A DNA stretch of 10,147 bases, from positions 1 to 10,147 of the forward strand of contig JAKAYJ010000035.1 in the NCBI GenBank assembly GCA_021816385.1, written 5' to 3'. Below the pieces are notes generated by a model. That model worked only from the letters and a program-made list of their open reading frames with translations, was not told the DNA's origin and made no database searches. This document shows positions 1 to 6,114 of this stretch, piece by piece. Origin of the DNA: Thermoplasmata archaeon. Its GTDB lineage: Archaea > Thermoplasmatota > Thermoplasmata > Thermoplasmatales > Thermoplasmataceae. Numbering within the stretch: position 1 is the first letter of the stretch; every line of letters begins with the position of its first letter. A program made the position numbers and the translations under genes.

Positions 1-157
1 TGGGAAAGGGCTTTCCATCCGCGTCCATTCTCTGCTTACCTTCAGCCCTGACATCATGGTCGTGATGCTTACCTGTTACAGGGTAGTTTTCTGTGTCTTC
101 AGCAAAATTTTCATCTATTGGTTTTGGTTTGTAATCCAGATCTTCGAGTTTTACCAC
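1..157 (-). CDS. zfx: Zinc-containing ferredoxin, N-terminal part (runs off left edge)
   Basis: Partial gene encoding the N-terminal extension of a Thermoplasma/Sulfolobus-type zinc ferredoxin, a soluble cytoplasmic electron carrier that in these archaea takes electrons from 2-oxoacid:ferredoxin oxidoreductases. Only 52 residues lie in the window. They match the recalled Thermoplasma acidophilum ferredoxin closely: a start reading VKLEDLDYKPKPIDE, then YPVTG, then HHDHDVRAEG and DADGKP. His31 and His34 correspond to two of the zinc-binding histidines; the third zinc histidine and the cysteine motifs of the two Fe-S clusters would lie beyond base 1. I chose the GTG at 157 because it gives the N-terminus known for the Thermoplasma protein and has an AGGTGAT Shine-Dalgarno sequence (161-167) just upstream. 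An in-frame ATG at 175 would add six residues (MGLGDK). Family identity is firm; the start is likely but not certain. Confidence 0.9.
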   Translation of the reverse strand, partial: MVKLEDLDYKPKPIDENFAEDTENYPVTGKHHDHDVRAEGKQRMDADGKPFP

Positions 158-160
158 TTT

Positions 161-167
161 ATCACCT
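161..167 (-). promoter_or_regulatory. Shine-Dalgarno site for the ferredoxin GTG start
   Basis: On the minus strand this reads AGGTGAT, a seven-base match to the usual archaeal anti-Shine-Dalgarno sequence, three bases before the GTG at 157. It lies inside the reading frame that would be used from the ATG at 175, so it favours the GTG. Most other genes in the window have no comparable ribosome binding site. Confidence 0.6.
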
Positions 168-204
168 AAACCCATATTATTAGAATGTTATTTAACGTTT
201 GTGA

Positions 205-214
205 GCTATATTAA
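205..214 (-). promoter_or_regulatory. Candidate TATA box of the ferredoxin gene
   Basis: The minus strand reads TTAATATAGC here. Initiation about 25 bases downstream would fall near 185, giving a leader of roughly 28 bases before the GTG at 157, enough to include the Shine-Dalgarno site. A second AT-rich stretch, GTTAAATAAC at 187-196 (-), would start transcription near 166, inside the ATG-175 extension. Either option is compatible with the GTG start; only the first keeps the ATG on the mRNA. Confidence 0.4.
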
Positions 215-389
215 TTTTGGGCAGGAAGTCATTGTGGATTCAATAAACTCGGGAGGAATCGGGAATTGAAAGCTACATAAATAAAACCATAAACACACTT
301 ATCCAGAGTTATTACATCAACATAGAAATAGCAAAACTAAAATCGCACTTTTCCTGATGCGTTTTGGATGATAACTATAAAAGATTGTT

Positions 390-400
390 GATATATTTTT
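390..400 (+). promoter_or_regulatory. Candidate TATA box of purM
   Basis: The bases GATATATTTTT are centred about 29 bases before the purM ATG, so transcription would begin within a few bases of the start codon and the mRNA would be nearly leaderless. No Shine-Dalgarno sequence precedes the ATG, in agreement with this. A second A/T element, CTATAAAAG at 375-383, is a weaker alternative that would give a leader of about 20 bases. Confidence 0.5.
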
Positions 401-423
401 AACTCATAATGTAATATGGGAAC

Positions 424-1440
424 ATGAAAGGATCCTCTGACAAGGTTTTAGACAGAAAAGGTATAGGGGAATTCGTCAGCACTCTTGTAAGGCAACTCAA
501 ATATAGAAGGGATGATTTCAAGGTAATTGGCCCAAGCGGAGGATTTACATCTCTGATCGATCTTGGAAACATTGCGCTTGCTTTTAATACCGATGGGGTT
601 GGAACCAAGGTTTTGTTAGCTGCAGAGGCAAATAAATGGGAAGGGATAGGCATAGATTGTGTGGCAATGAATGTTAATGATACAATAACAATTGGGGCAG
701 AGCCAATCGCTATGGTGGATTATATATCGCTTAAGGACACCGATGTAAATATCGCAAAGGAAATTGGTGTGGGTCTCAATGTAGGCGCCCAAATGGCAAA
801 CATTTCTATTGTTGGAGGTGAAACTGCCCTCATTCCAGATCTTGTAAGAGACATTGATGTTTCAGGCTCAGTGATCGGTATAGCTCAAAAAAACCAGATA
901 ACTACGGGCGAAACAATAAAAGATGGGGATCTTGTATACAGTTTACAGAGTAGCGGCCTTCACTCAAATGGTTTTACAACTGTCAGGAAAATTATAAAAG
1001 AACAGGGTCTAGGAATGGATGAAACATTTCCGGGGTACAACAGGAAAGTATCAGATGTTTTACTGGAACCAACCAGGATATATGTTAGAGAAATTCTTGA
1101 TATAATCAATCTTGTTGATATAAAGGGTATGGCAAATATTACAGGAGGTGGCTTCAAGAACCTTGTGAGAATGAAGGATATGAAATATGTCATAGACGAT
1201 CCTGTCGAACCCCAACCAGTTTTCACCGGATTAATGGACCTTGGAAACCTGTCTTATTCTGAAATGTATGAAATTTTTAACATGGGAACAGGTTACGTAG
1301 TTGTTATTGACGCCGACAGTAAGCATGATTTCGTAAGCACGCTAAGGAATCGTGTATCCATAAGGGAAATCGGGCACATAGAAAATGGATCAGGCATTGA
1401 GATACCGAAATATGGTGTGAGCCTGAAGGATTACTATTAA
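424..1440 (+). CDS. purM: Phosphoribosylformylglycinamidine cyclo-ligase (AIR synthetase)
   Basis: Encodes PurM, which uses ATP to close the imidazole ring of formylglycinamidine ribonucleotide, giving aminoimidazole ribonucleotide in de novo purine synthesis (cytoplasmic, active as a dimer in the family). At 338 residues it is full length. Diagnostic stretches in order are DGVGTK (57-62, nucleotide-binding region), GIDCVAMNVND (76-86), GAEP (91-94), VGGETA (130-135), SSGLHSNGFT (176-185) and ANITGGGF (237-244), the last being the usual AHITGGGF of the ATP-grasp-unrelated PurM/PurL superfamily. The two-domain PurM plan is complete, with no frameshift. No other purine gene lies beside it, so it seems to be transcribed alone from its own TATA box, on what is probably a near-leaderless mRNA. 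It faces the photolyase gene tail to tail. The only related alternatives, PurL, HypE, SelD and ThiL, lack this exact motif set. Confidence 0.95.
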   Translation: MKGSSDKVLDRKGIGEFVSTLVRQLKYRRDDFKVIGPSGGFTSLIDLGNIALAFNTDGVGTKVLLAAEANKWEGIGIDCVAMNVNDTITIGAEPIAMVDYISLKDTDVNIAKEIGVGLNVGAQMANISIVGGETALIPDLVRDIDVSGSVIGIAQKNQITTGETIKDGDLVYSLQSSGLHSNGFTTVRKIIKEQGLGMDETFPGYNRKVSDVLLEPTRIYVREILDIINLVDIKGMANITGGGFKNLVRMKDMKYVIDDPVEPQPVFTGLMDLGNLSYSEMYEIFNMGTGYVVVIDADSKHDFVSTLRNRVSIREIGHIENGSGIEIPKYGVSLKDYY

Positions 1441-1456
1441 TTTCCCACCACTAATT
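1441..1456. terminator. Short convergent 3' junction between purM and the photolyase gene
   Basis: Only 16 bases separate the two stop codons and there is no hairpin. A short T-run (1454-1458, ATTTTA) is the only termination-like signal, so the two transcripts probably overlap at their 3' ends. Confidence 0.25.
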
Positions 1457-2803
1457 TTAATCAATTGACTTTTCTCCTTCTCCAATGAATTTTTTATAAA
1501 CTGAAAGTGATTTCTCTCTCATTTCTTTGTATGTCAATTCCGGTCTTCTATACCTATTGCATTTCCCTTCATTCATATGTTCAGGGTCATGGATGGATTC
1601 AACAGGGCAGTCACTCAATTCTTCAACCCATTTCCTGATGAATTTTCCTTCCGGATCTATTTCAGCGCCATTCTTCAATGGATTATAGATCCTGAAGTAT
1701 GCCCATGAAAAGTCAGAGCAGCCGCTGACCCATTGCCAGGATGAATAATTGTTCGCCTCGTCTGCGTCCACCAGAGTATCCATGAACCATTCTGCACCAT
1801 ATGTCCATTTTATACGATCCAGCTTCGTCAGGAAATCAGATACTAATAGGCGCTTCCTGTTATCAATCCACCCTGTTTGCCAGAGTTTTCTCATGATGGC
1901 ATCAATTATAGGGAAACCTGTTTTCCCCTCCTTCCAGTCGATCAGATCTTTCCATTGTCCAGACCATGGAAAACTGTCCATCCTTCTATTTATTGATAAT
2001 ATGCCACTATCTGGCCTTCTCGCATAGGAACAATAGAAAAACTCTCTCCATAGAAGATTTCTTTTAATTATACCAACTTCCTCATCTTCGCCTCTGGAAA
2101 TTATCCCCCAAAGGTTCCTGATATTTATCTGTCCATGCCTTATATAAGGAGAAAGTCCAGCACTTTCATTTTCCAGACCACCTTCCATCAACCTCTCAAC
2201 AGCCATGCTTCCAGCCTCCTCACCAGTATTCCAGTATTTTGCCAAATTCCTTTCCCACGATGAAAATTCTATTTTCCTGTTTATGACATTGGTCTCACTA
2301 AACTCAGGTAAATCTTCAGTATATCCCTCATCAAGATCAAATTTCATATCCATTGCAGATCTGTAGAACTGTTTGAAATTTCCAAAATTGATCTTCATAT
2401 TCATAATCATTTCATCGGATAGCAGATTATTGGGTTGACACATCTTAGCTTCCACACCCCTGCTTATAAAATATTCATGAATTTCCCCAAAAGCATTTCT
2501 TACTCTAGCATAGGGCACGGACTGGGAAACTATTCTTTCAATTCTGTTAGTGACTATAATTTCTTTCAGAACAGGTATATAATCTCCAGAACTCTCAACA
2601 ATGGGTACTCTCTCTATTCCAAATTTATGTGCCAGATCTATGAGACTGCTCTTTACCCACCAAAGGCTTGCTCCACTCAGTTTTTCAATTTTCGGATCCT
2701 TTAGAAAAATTGGGAAGATTATGTCATTTCTTTCTGCTGCTTCTTGAAGAACCTTGTTATCATGTATCCTCAGGTCATGTGAGAGAATGTAAAGAGTACG
2801 CAC
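1457..2803 (-). CDS. phr: Photolyase/cryptochrome-family flavoprotein (likely deoxyribodipyrimidine photolyase)
   Basis: A full-length 448-residue member of the photolyase family; characterised photolyases use blue light and reduced FAD to split UV-induced pyrimidine dimers. An N-terminal Rossmann-like antenna domain (about 1-130) is followed by the helical FAD domain (about 180-440). Visible FAD-domain motifs are AGLSPYIRHG (215-224), LLWREFF (250-256), GKTGFPIIDAIMRKLW (293-308), TGWIDNRKR (310-318), WFMDTLVDADEANN (339-352) and WQW (356-358). By alignment with Escherichia coli PhrB, the electron-transfer tryptophans 306, 359 and 382 correspond to Trp280, Trp333 and Trp356, and the flavin-N5 asparagine (378) to Asn352. 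All are kept, but the substrate-contacting Glu274 is Asn249 here. It starts at GTG: an in-frame stop lies eight codons upstream, and the ATG overlapping this site is out of frame. A TATA box 25 bases upstream suggests leaderless mRNA. DNA repair is the likely role; exact lesion specificity cannot be read from sequence. Confidence 0.9.
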   Translation of the reverse strand: MRTLYILSHDLRIHDNKVLQEAAERNDIIFPIFLKDPKIEKLSGASLWWVKSSLIDLAHKFGIERVPIVESSGDYIPVLKEIIVTNRIERIVSQSVPYARVRNAFGEIHEYFISRGVEAKMCQPNNLLSDEMIMNMKINFGNFKQFYRSAMDMKFDLDEGYTEDLPEFSETNVINRKIEFSSWERNLAKYWNTGEEAGSMAVERLMEGGLENESAGLSPYIRHGQINIRNLWGIISRGEDEEVGIIKRNLLWREFFYCSYARRPDSGILSINRRMDSFPWSGQWKDLIDWKEGKTGFPIIDAIMRKLWQTGWIDNRKRLLVSDFLTKLDRIKWTYGAEWFMDTLVDADEANNYSSWQWVSGCSDFSWAYFRIYNPLKNGAEIDPEGKFIRKWVEELSDCPVESIHDPEHMNEGKCNRYRRPELTYKEMREKSLSVYKKFIGEGEKSID

Positions 2804-2822
2804 ATTATGGTTATAAAGGAAT

Positions 2823-2832
2823 GATTAATAAA
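2823..2832 (-). promoter_or_regulatory. Candidate TATA box of the photolyase gene
   Basis: The minus strand reads TTTATTAATC, centred about 25 bases from the GTG start at 2803, the spacing expected for a leaderless archaeal transcript. It directly abuts the TATA box of the divergent small gene. Confidence 0.5.
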
Positions 2833-2833
2833 G

Positions 2834-2842
2834 TTAATAAAT
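2834..2842 (+). promoter_or_regulatory. Candidate TATA box of the NifX-like gene
   Basis: The bases TTAATAAAT are centred about 24 bases before the ATG at 2862, which fits a leaderless mRNA. The same octamer TTAATAAA occurs one base upstream (2825-2832) as part of the photolyase promoter, so the two elements form a direct repeat serving opposite directions. Confidence 0.5.
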
Positions 2843-2861
2843 CAATTTGGCATGGACATCT

Positions 2862-3212
2862 ATGAAGGTTATAGCAGTAGTCGACGAAGAAGACGTATTA
2901 ACTCCTCTGGAGTATGGTAATACAATTGTGGAGATAGATACAGAGACAAAGCAGAAGAAATTTTATGAAAATCCCGGCTTCGGTTCTCCGTTTCAGGGAA
3001 AGGAAAGAGCAATGGCTGGAATTCTGACACTTAACGCAGATGCAATTATCGTGAAGGAAGGCGTTCTCTGCCCAGGATCGTACATGATGTCCAAGGGAAA
3101 AATGAAATATATCCCGGTAGAAGAAGAGAAATTACAGGAGATTGAGCCAAAGCTCAACGATATTGCAAAGAAAGCAACTCCTGAACTTGATTTCAATATA
3201 TACAGGGAATAA
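2862..3212 (+). CDS. Small NifX/NifB-like (dinitrogenase FeMo-cofactor domain-like) protein
   Basis: A 116-residue soluble protein with no signal peptide or membrane segment. Its pattern resembles the ribonuclease-H-like fold of the dinitrogenase iron-molybdenum cofactor family (NifX, NifY, C-terminal NifB, and the stand-alone archaeal forms): an opening strand MKVIAVVDEEDVLTPLEYGN, a second strand TIVEIDTETK, then YENPGFGSPFQGKERA before a helix, LNADAIIVKEG as a buried strand, and GKMKYIPVE as the last strand before a charged C-terminal helix. Family members bind Fe-S or FeMo clusters; here only one cysteine, in VLCPG, is present, and no nif gene is near, so nitrogen fixation is not implied. 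I prefer the ATG at 2862: it fits the TATA spacing, and the upstream TTG at 2847 would add five poorly conserved residues. It diverges from the photolyase gene. Assignment rests on fold-level similarity only; its function is unknown. Confidence 0.6.
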   Translation: MKVIAVVDEEDVLTPLEYGNTIVEIDTETKQKKFYENPGFGSPFQGKERAMAGILTLNADAIIVKEGVLCPGSYMMSKGKMKYIPVEEEKLQEIEPKLNDIAKKATPELDFNIYRE

Positions 3213-3277
3213 ATTTACCAAAAAATTCCTCAATTTTTTAAAAATTTCGCAGTTTTATGTATTTTTATAATAAATTG
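3213..3277. terminator. Bidirectional AT-rich terminator zone
   Basis: These 65 bases lie between the stop codons of two convergent genes. On the plus strand there are T-runs at 3234-3239 and 3262-3266; on the minus strand T-runs correspond to the A-runs at 3220-3225 and 3240-3244. Oligo-T tracts are the usual archaeal termination signal, and here they serve both directions. A short A/T palindrome sits at 3232-3246; there is no GC hairpin. Confidence 0.45.
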
Positions 3278-5965
3278 TTATAAGAGTTTCCTCATAACAT
3301 TCTGAAGGATTCCTCCGTTGTTGAAATATTTTACTTCCACAGGAGTGTCAAGCCTTATTTCAACTTCAATTTTTCCAGCTTTTCCATCTTTCTTCATGAA
3401 GCTCAGTGTTGCATTTGCATGTGGAGATAGTTTTTCTGGCAACTTTAGATCAAACTCTGAAAATGGATCTATATTCAAAGATTCAAAATTCTCCTTCTCT
3501 TTGAATTGAAGGGGAAGAACTCCCATTCCAACCAGGTTGCTTCTGTGGATTCTTTCATAATTCTCTGCGACAACTGCTTTTACGCCAAGAAGATATGGTC
3601 CCTTTGCTGCCCAATCTCTTGAGGAACCTGTGCCGTATTCTTTTCCTGCAAATACGATTGAGCCGTTTCCATCATTTACATAGTCCATGGATGCATCAAA
3701 TATCCACACATCTTCTCCATCTTTCGCTTTCTTTGTATATGGGCCAACCTGCGATGCCATTTTATTGGAAATCCTGTTATTCCCAAATGTTCCCCGCATC
3801 ATTACTTCGTGGTTTCCCCTTCTTGAGCCAAATGAATTGAAGTCTTCAGGTTTGACACCCTTTTCAACAAGATATTTTCCAGCGGGGCTATTTTTTGATA
3901 TGGAACCAGCTGGTGATATATGATCAGTAGTCACTGAATCTCCGAAGACAGCAAGACATTTGAGACCATTTATATCTCTTACATATTTTGGCAATTTCGA
4001 TGAAAAGTTTTCGAAAAATGGAGGATTCTTGATATAAGTGCTCTTATCGTCCCACCTGTAAAGATCACCCTCTGGTGCATCCATTTCATTCCACAACTCA
4101 CTGAATCCATAGACATTGGAATAATTCTTCTGGTAAAGGTCTTCCTTCAGGACTTTTGAGATGACGCTGTTAATTTCTTCATCTGATGGCCATATATCTT
4201 TTAGAAATACGTCTTTCCCATTCTTATCTTTTCCAAGTGGCTCTTTCCTCATGTTTATATTTATGGTTCCAGCAAGTGCAAAGGCAACTACCAGTGGAGG
4301 TGACATAAGATAATTTGCCTTCACGTTCCTGTGGATTCTTGCTTCAAAGTTTCTATTTCCTGATAGTACTGAAACTGTATAAAGGTCATTATTAACAATT
4401 GCATCCTCAATGGGTTTTTCAAGTGGCCCACTGTTTCCAATGCAGGTTGTGCATCCGAAGCCAACGAGATCGAATCCAAGTTTGTTCAGATATTGCTGAA
4501 GTCCGCTCTTTTCCAGATACTGGGATACTACTCTTGAGCCGGGTGCGAGACTGGTCTTTACTTTAGGATTTACCGCAAGGCCCAATTCAACTGCCTTCCT
4601 GGCCAGTAATCCTGCACCAACCATAACTCTCGGATTGGAGGTGTTTGTGCAACTTGTGATTGCTGCAATTACTACGTCACCGTCCGTCAGATCAACTTTT
4701 TTTCCCTTAAGCTGAATAGATGCAGTTTTCAAAGATACCTGAACCTGCCCATTCTTTCCATCCTTATGAGACTCACCCGATGTCTCAAGAAACTTAAGGA
4801 ATGACTTTTCAGAATCCTCAAGTTTTACCATCTGCTGGGGAAGCTTTGGTCCCGCAATGGTGCTTTCAATCTGTTCAAGATCTAGATCAATTACTTCTGA
4901 ATACTGGATGTTGTTCTGCACACCATACATTCCCTGGGCCTTCATGTACTCCTTTACAAGATTTATGTGTTCCTTTTCTCTTCCCGTCAGTTCAAGGTAT
5001 GAGATTGTTTCATCATCCACTGGAAATAGTGCGCATGTTGCACCATATTCTGGGCACATATTAGATAAGGTTGCCCTGTCAGGAAGAGCGAGGTGTTTGA
5101 CACCTTCTCCGTAAAACTCAACAAACTTTCCAACAACATTGCTTCTTCTAAGTAACTCAGTCAGTGTTAGTACAACATCTGTTGCAGTGACCCCTTCCTT
5201 TGGCTTCCCATGCAGATTAACACCAACCACTTTTGGTGACAGGAAAGTTACTGGCTGGCCAAGCATCGCTGCTTCTGCTTCAATACCACCAACACCCCAT
5301 CCAAGGATTCCAAGACCATTAATCATTGTGGTGTGTGAATCTGTTCCAACCAGGGAATCAAAGTATGCTGTCATTTTACCATCTTTCTCCGAGACCTGTA
5401 CAACTTTTCCAAGAAACTCAAGATTTACCTGATGTACTATACCCGTAGAGGGTGGAACTATCCTCAAATTCTTCATGGATTTCTGTGCCCACTTCAGGAA
5501 TCTGTATCTTTCCTTATTCCTTTCAAATTCCTTTTCTGAATTCTTCTTGAGGGCATCTTCTGTACCATAATAGTCTACCTGTACTGAGTGATCTATCACA
5601 AGGTCCACCGGTACTATGGGTTCTATCTTCTCCGGGTCCTCTCCAAGCTTCTTAAAGGCTTCTCTCATCGAAGCAAGGTCCACAACTGCAGGAACGCCGG
5701 TAAAATCCTGCATCAAGACTCTTGCCACCGTGAATGGTATCTCAAAGTCACCGGGATTCGTTGGAGTCCTTGAAAATATGTTCTTCAAATCCTCCTCTCT
5801 TATGGTTTCACCGTCAAAATTTCTCACCATTGCTTCCATGATGATTCTAATGCTCATCGGTACCCTATCTATATTTGGAACTTCTTTTATGAGCTTTTTC
5901 AGTGATACAATACTGTATTTTTTATTGCCAACTTCTATCTGATCATAAAATTCTTCCTTCTTCAT
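3278..5965 (-). CDS. acnA: Aconitate hydratase (AcnA/IRP1 type)
   Basis: Encodes a full-length single-chain aconitase of 895 residues, the [4Fe-4S] enzyme that interconverts citrate and isocitrate through cis-aconitate in the citric acid cycle. The three cluster cysteines are Cys439 (in ITSCTNTSNPR), Cys505 and Cys508 (in GFGCTTCIGNSGP). Other hallmarks are GTDSHTT (207-213), GNRNFEARIHRNVKANYL (536-553), the swivel-domain GDSVTTDHISPAG (675-687), FGSRRGNHEVMMRGTFGN (712-729) and YGTGSSRDWAAKG (777-789), which carries the catalytic serine. The linker between the core and swivel domains is present, as in AcnA and IRP1 rather than AcnB. I start at the ATG at 5965 (MKKEEFYDQ); the frame extends to a TTG at 5986, but a TATA element lies only 24 bases from the ATG. 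It is transcribed alone and diverges from the tricorn gene. An RNA-binding role like IRP1 cannot be inferred from sequence. Confidence 0.96.
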   Translation of the reverse strand: MKKEEFYDQIEVGNKKYSIVSLKKLIKEVPNIDRVPMSIRIIMEAMVRNFDGETIREEDLKNIFSRTPTNPGDFEIPFTVARVLMQDFTGVPAVVDLASMREAFKKLGEDPEKIEPIVPVDLVIDHSVQVDYYGTEDALKKNSEKEFERNKERYRFLKWAQKSMKNLRIVPPSTGIVHQVNLEFLGKVVQVSEKDGKMTAYFDSLVGTDSHTTMINGLGILGWGVGGIEAEAAMLGQPVTFLSPKVVGVNLHGKPKEGVTATDVVLTLTELLRRSNVVGKFVEFYGEGVKHLALPDRATLSNMCPEYGATCALFPVDDETISYLELTGREKEHINLVKEYMKAQGMYGVQNNIQYSEVIDLDLEQIESTIAGPKLPQQMVKLEDSEKSFLKFLETSGESHKDGKNGQVQVSLKTASIQLKGKKVDLTDGDVVIAAITSCTNTSNPRVMVGAGLLARKAVELGLAVNPKVKTSLAPGSRVVSQYLEKSGLQQYLNKLGFDLVGFGCTTCIGNSGPLEKPIEDAIVNNDLYTVSVLSGNRNFEARIHRNVKANYLMSPPLVVAFALAGTININMRKEPLGKDKNGKDVFLKDIWPSDEEINSVISKVLKEDLYQKNYSNVYGFSELWNEMDAPEGDLYRWDDKSTYIKNPPFFENFSSKLPKYVRDINGLKCLAVFGDSVTTDHISPAGSISKNSPAGKYLVEKGVKPEDFNSFGSRRGNHEVMMRGTFGNNRISNKMASQVGPYTKKAKDGEDVWIFDASMDYVNDGNGSIVFAGKEYGTGSSRDWAAKGPYLLGVKAVVAENYERIHRSNLVGMGVLPLQFKEKENFESLNIDPFSEFDLKLPEKLSPHANATLSFMKKDGKAGKIEVEIRLDTPVEVKYFNNGGILQNVMRKLL

Positions 5966-5984
5966 ATATCTATATGGCAAACTC

Positions 5985-5993
5985 AATTATAAG
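5985..5993 (-). promoter_or_regulatory. Candidate TATA box of the aconitase gene
   Basis: The minus strand reads CTTATAATT, centred about 24 bases from the ATG at 5965, consistent with leaderless initiation there. A second, closer match to the archaeal consensus, GGTATTTAAAATAG, lies at about 6002-6015 (-); it would start transcription near 5981 and leave a 16-base leader with no Shine-Dalgarno site. Both exclude the upstream TTG at 5986 as the start. Confidence 0.45.
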
Positions 5994-6086
5994 TTTTGAA
6001 ACTATTTTAAATACCACATTAATGTTTTAAAAATAACGTGGATCAAACAATCCACAAATTTGTAACTATTATAAACAAAGTGCAGG

Positions 6087-6097
6087 TTAAAATAATA
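6087..6097 (+). promoter_or_regulatory. Candidate TATA box of the tricorn gene
   Basis: The bases TTAAAATAATA are centred about 24 bases before the ATG at 6115, fitting a leaderless transcript; no Shine-Dalgarno sequence precedes that ATG. An additional A/T element, CTATTATAAAC at 6067-6075, lies farther upstream. Confidence 0.5.
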
Positions 6098-6114
6098 AAT
6101 CATTCTTAGCCCAT

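Larger units (their letters stand above)
176..423. other. Divergent intergenic region, no gene seen
   Basis: This stretch separates the leftward ferredoxin gene from the rightward purM gene and holds their promoters at its two ends. The middle (about 230-360) contains no tRNA-like fold, no long hairpin and no convincing gene. A GGGAGG motif at 251-256 is followed by a TTG that opens only a four-codon frame, and a longer open frame over the same bases has no start codon. Confidence 0.6.

Noticed and set aside
251..280. A four-codon leader peptide (GGGAGG at 251-256, TTG at 266, stop soon after).
   Set aside because: A frame this short with a TTG start occurs often by chance, and the purM transcript seems to begin more than 100 bases downstream.
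246..356. A 36-codon open frame on the plus strand in the ferredoxin-purM gap, preceded by a GGGAGG motif.
   Set aside because: It contains no ATG, GTG or TTG start in frame, its composition is like AT-rich noncoding DNA, and an open frame this short is expected by chance.
2847..2861. TTG at 2847 as the start of the NifX-like gene.
   Set aside because: It adds five residues absent from the family pattern and lies upstream of the likely transcription start.
4801..5432. Open frames of 85-97 codons on the plus strand inside the aconitase gene.
   Set aside because: They lie antisense to a fully conserved enzyme and have no recognisable protein pattern; they are shadows of its codon bias.
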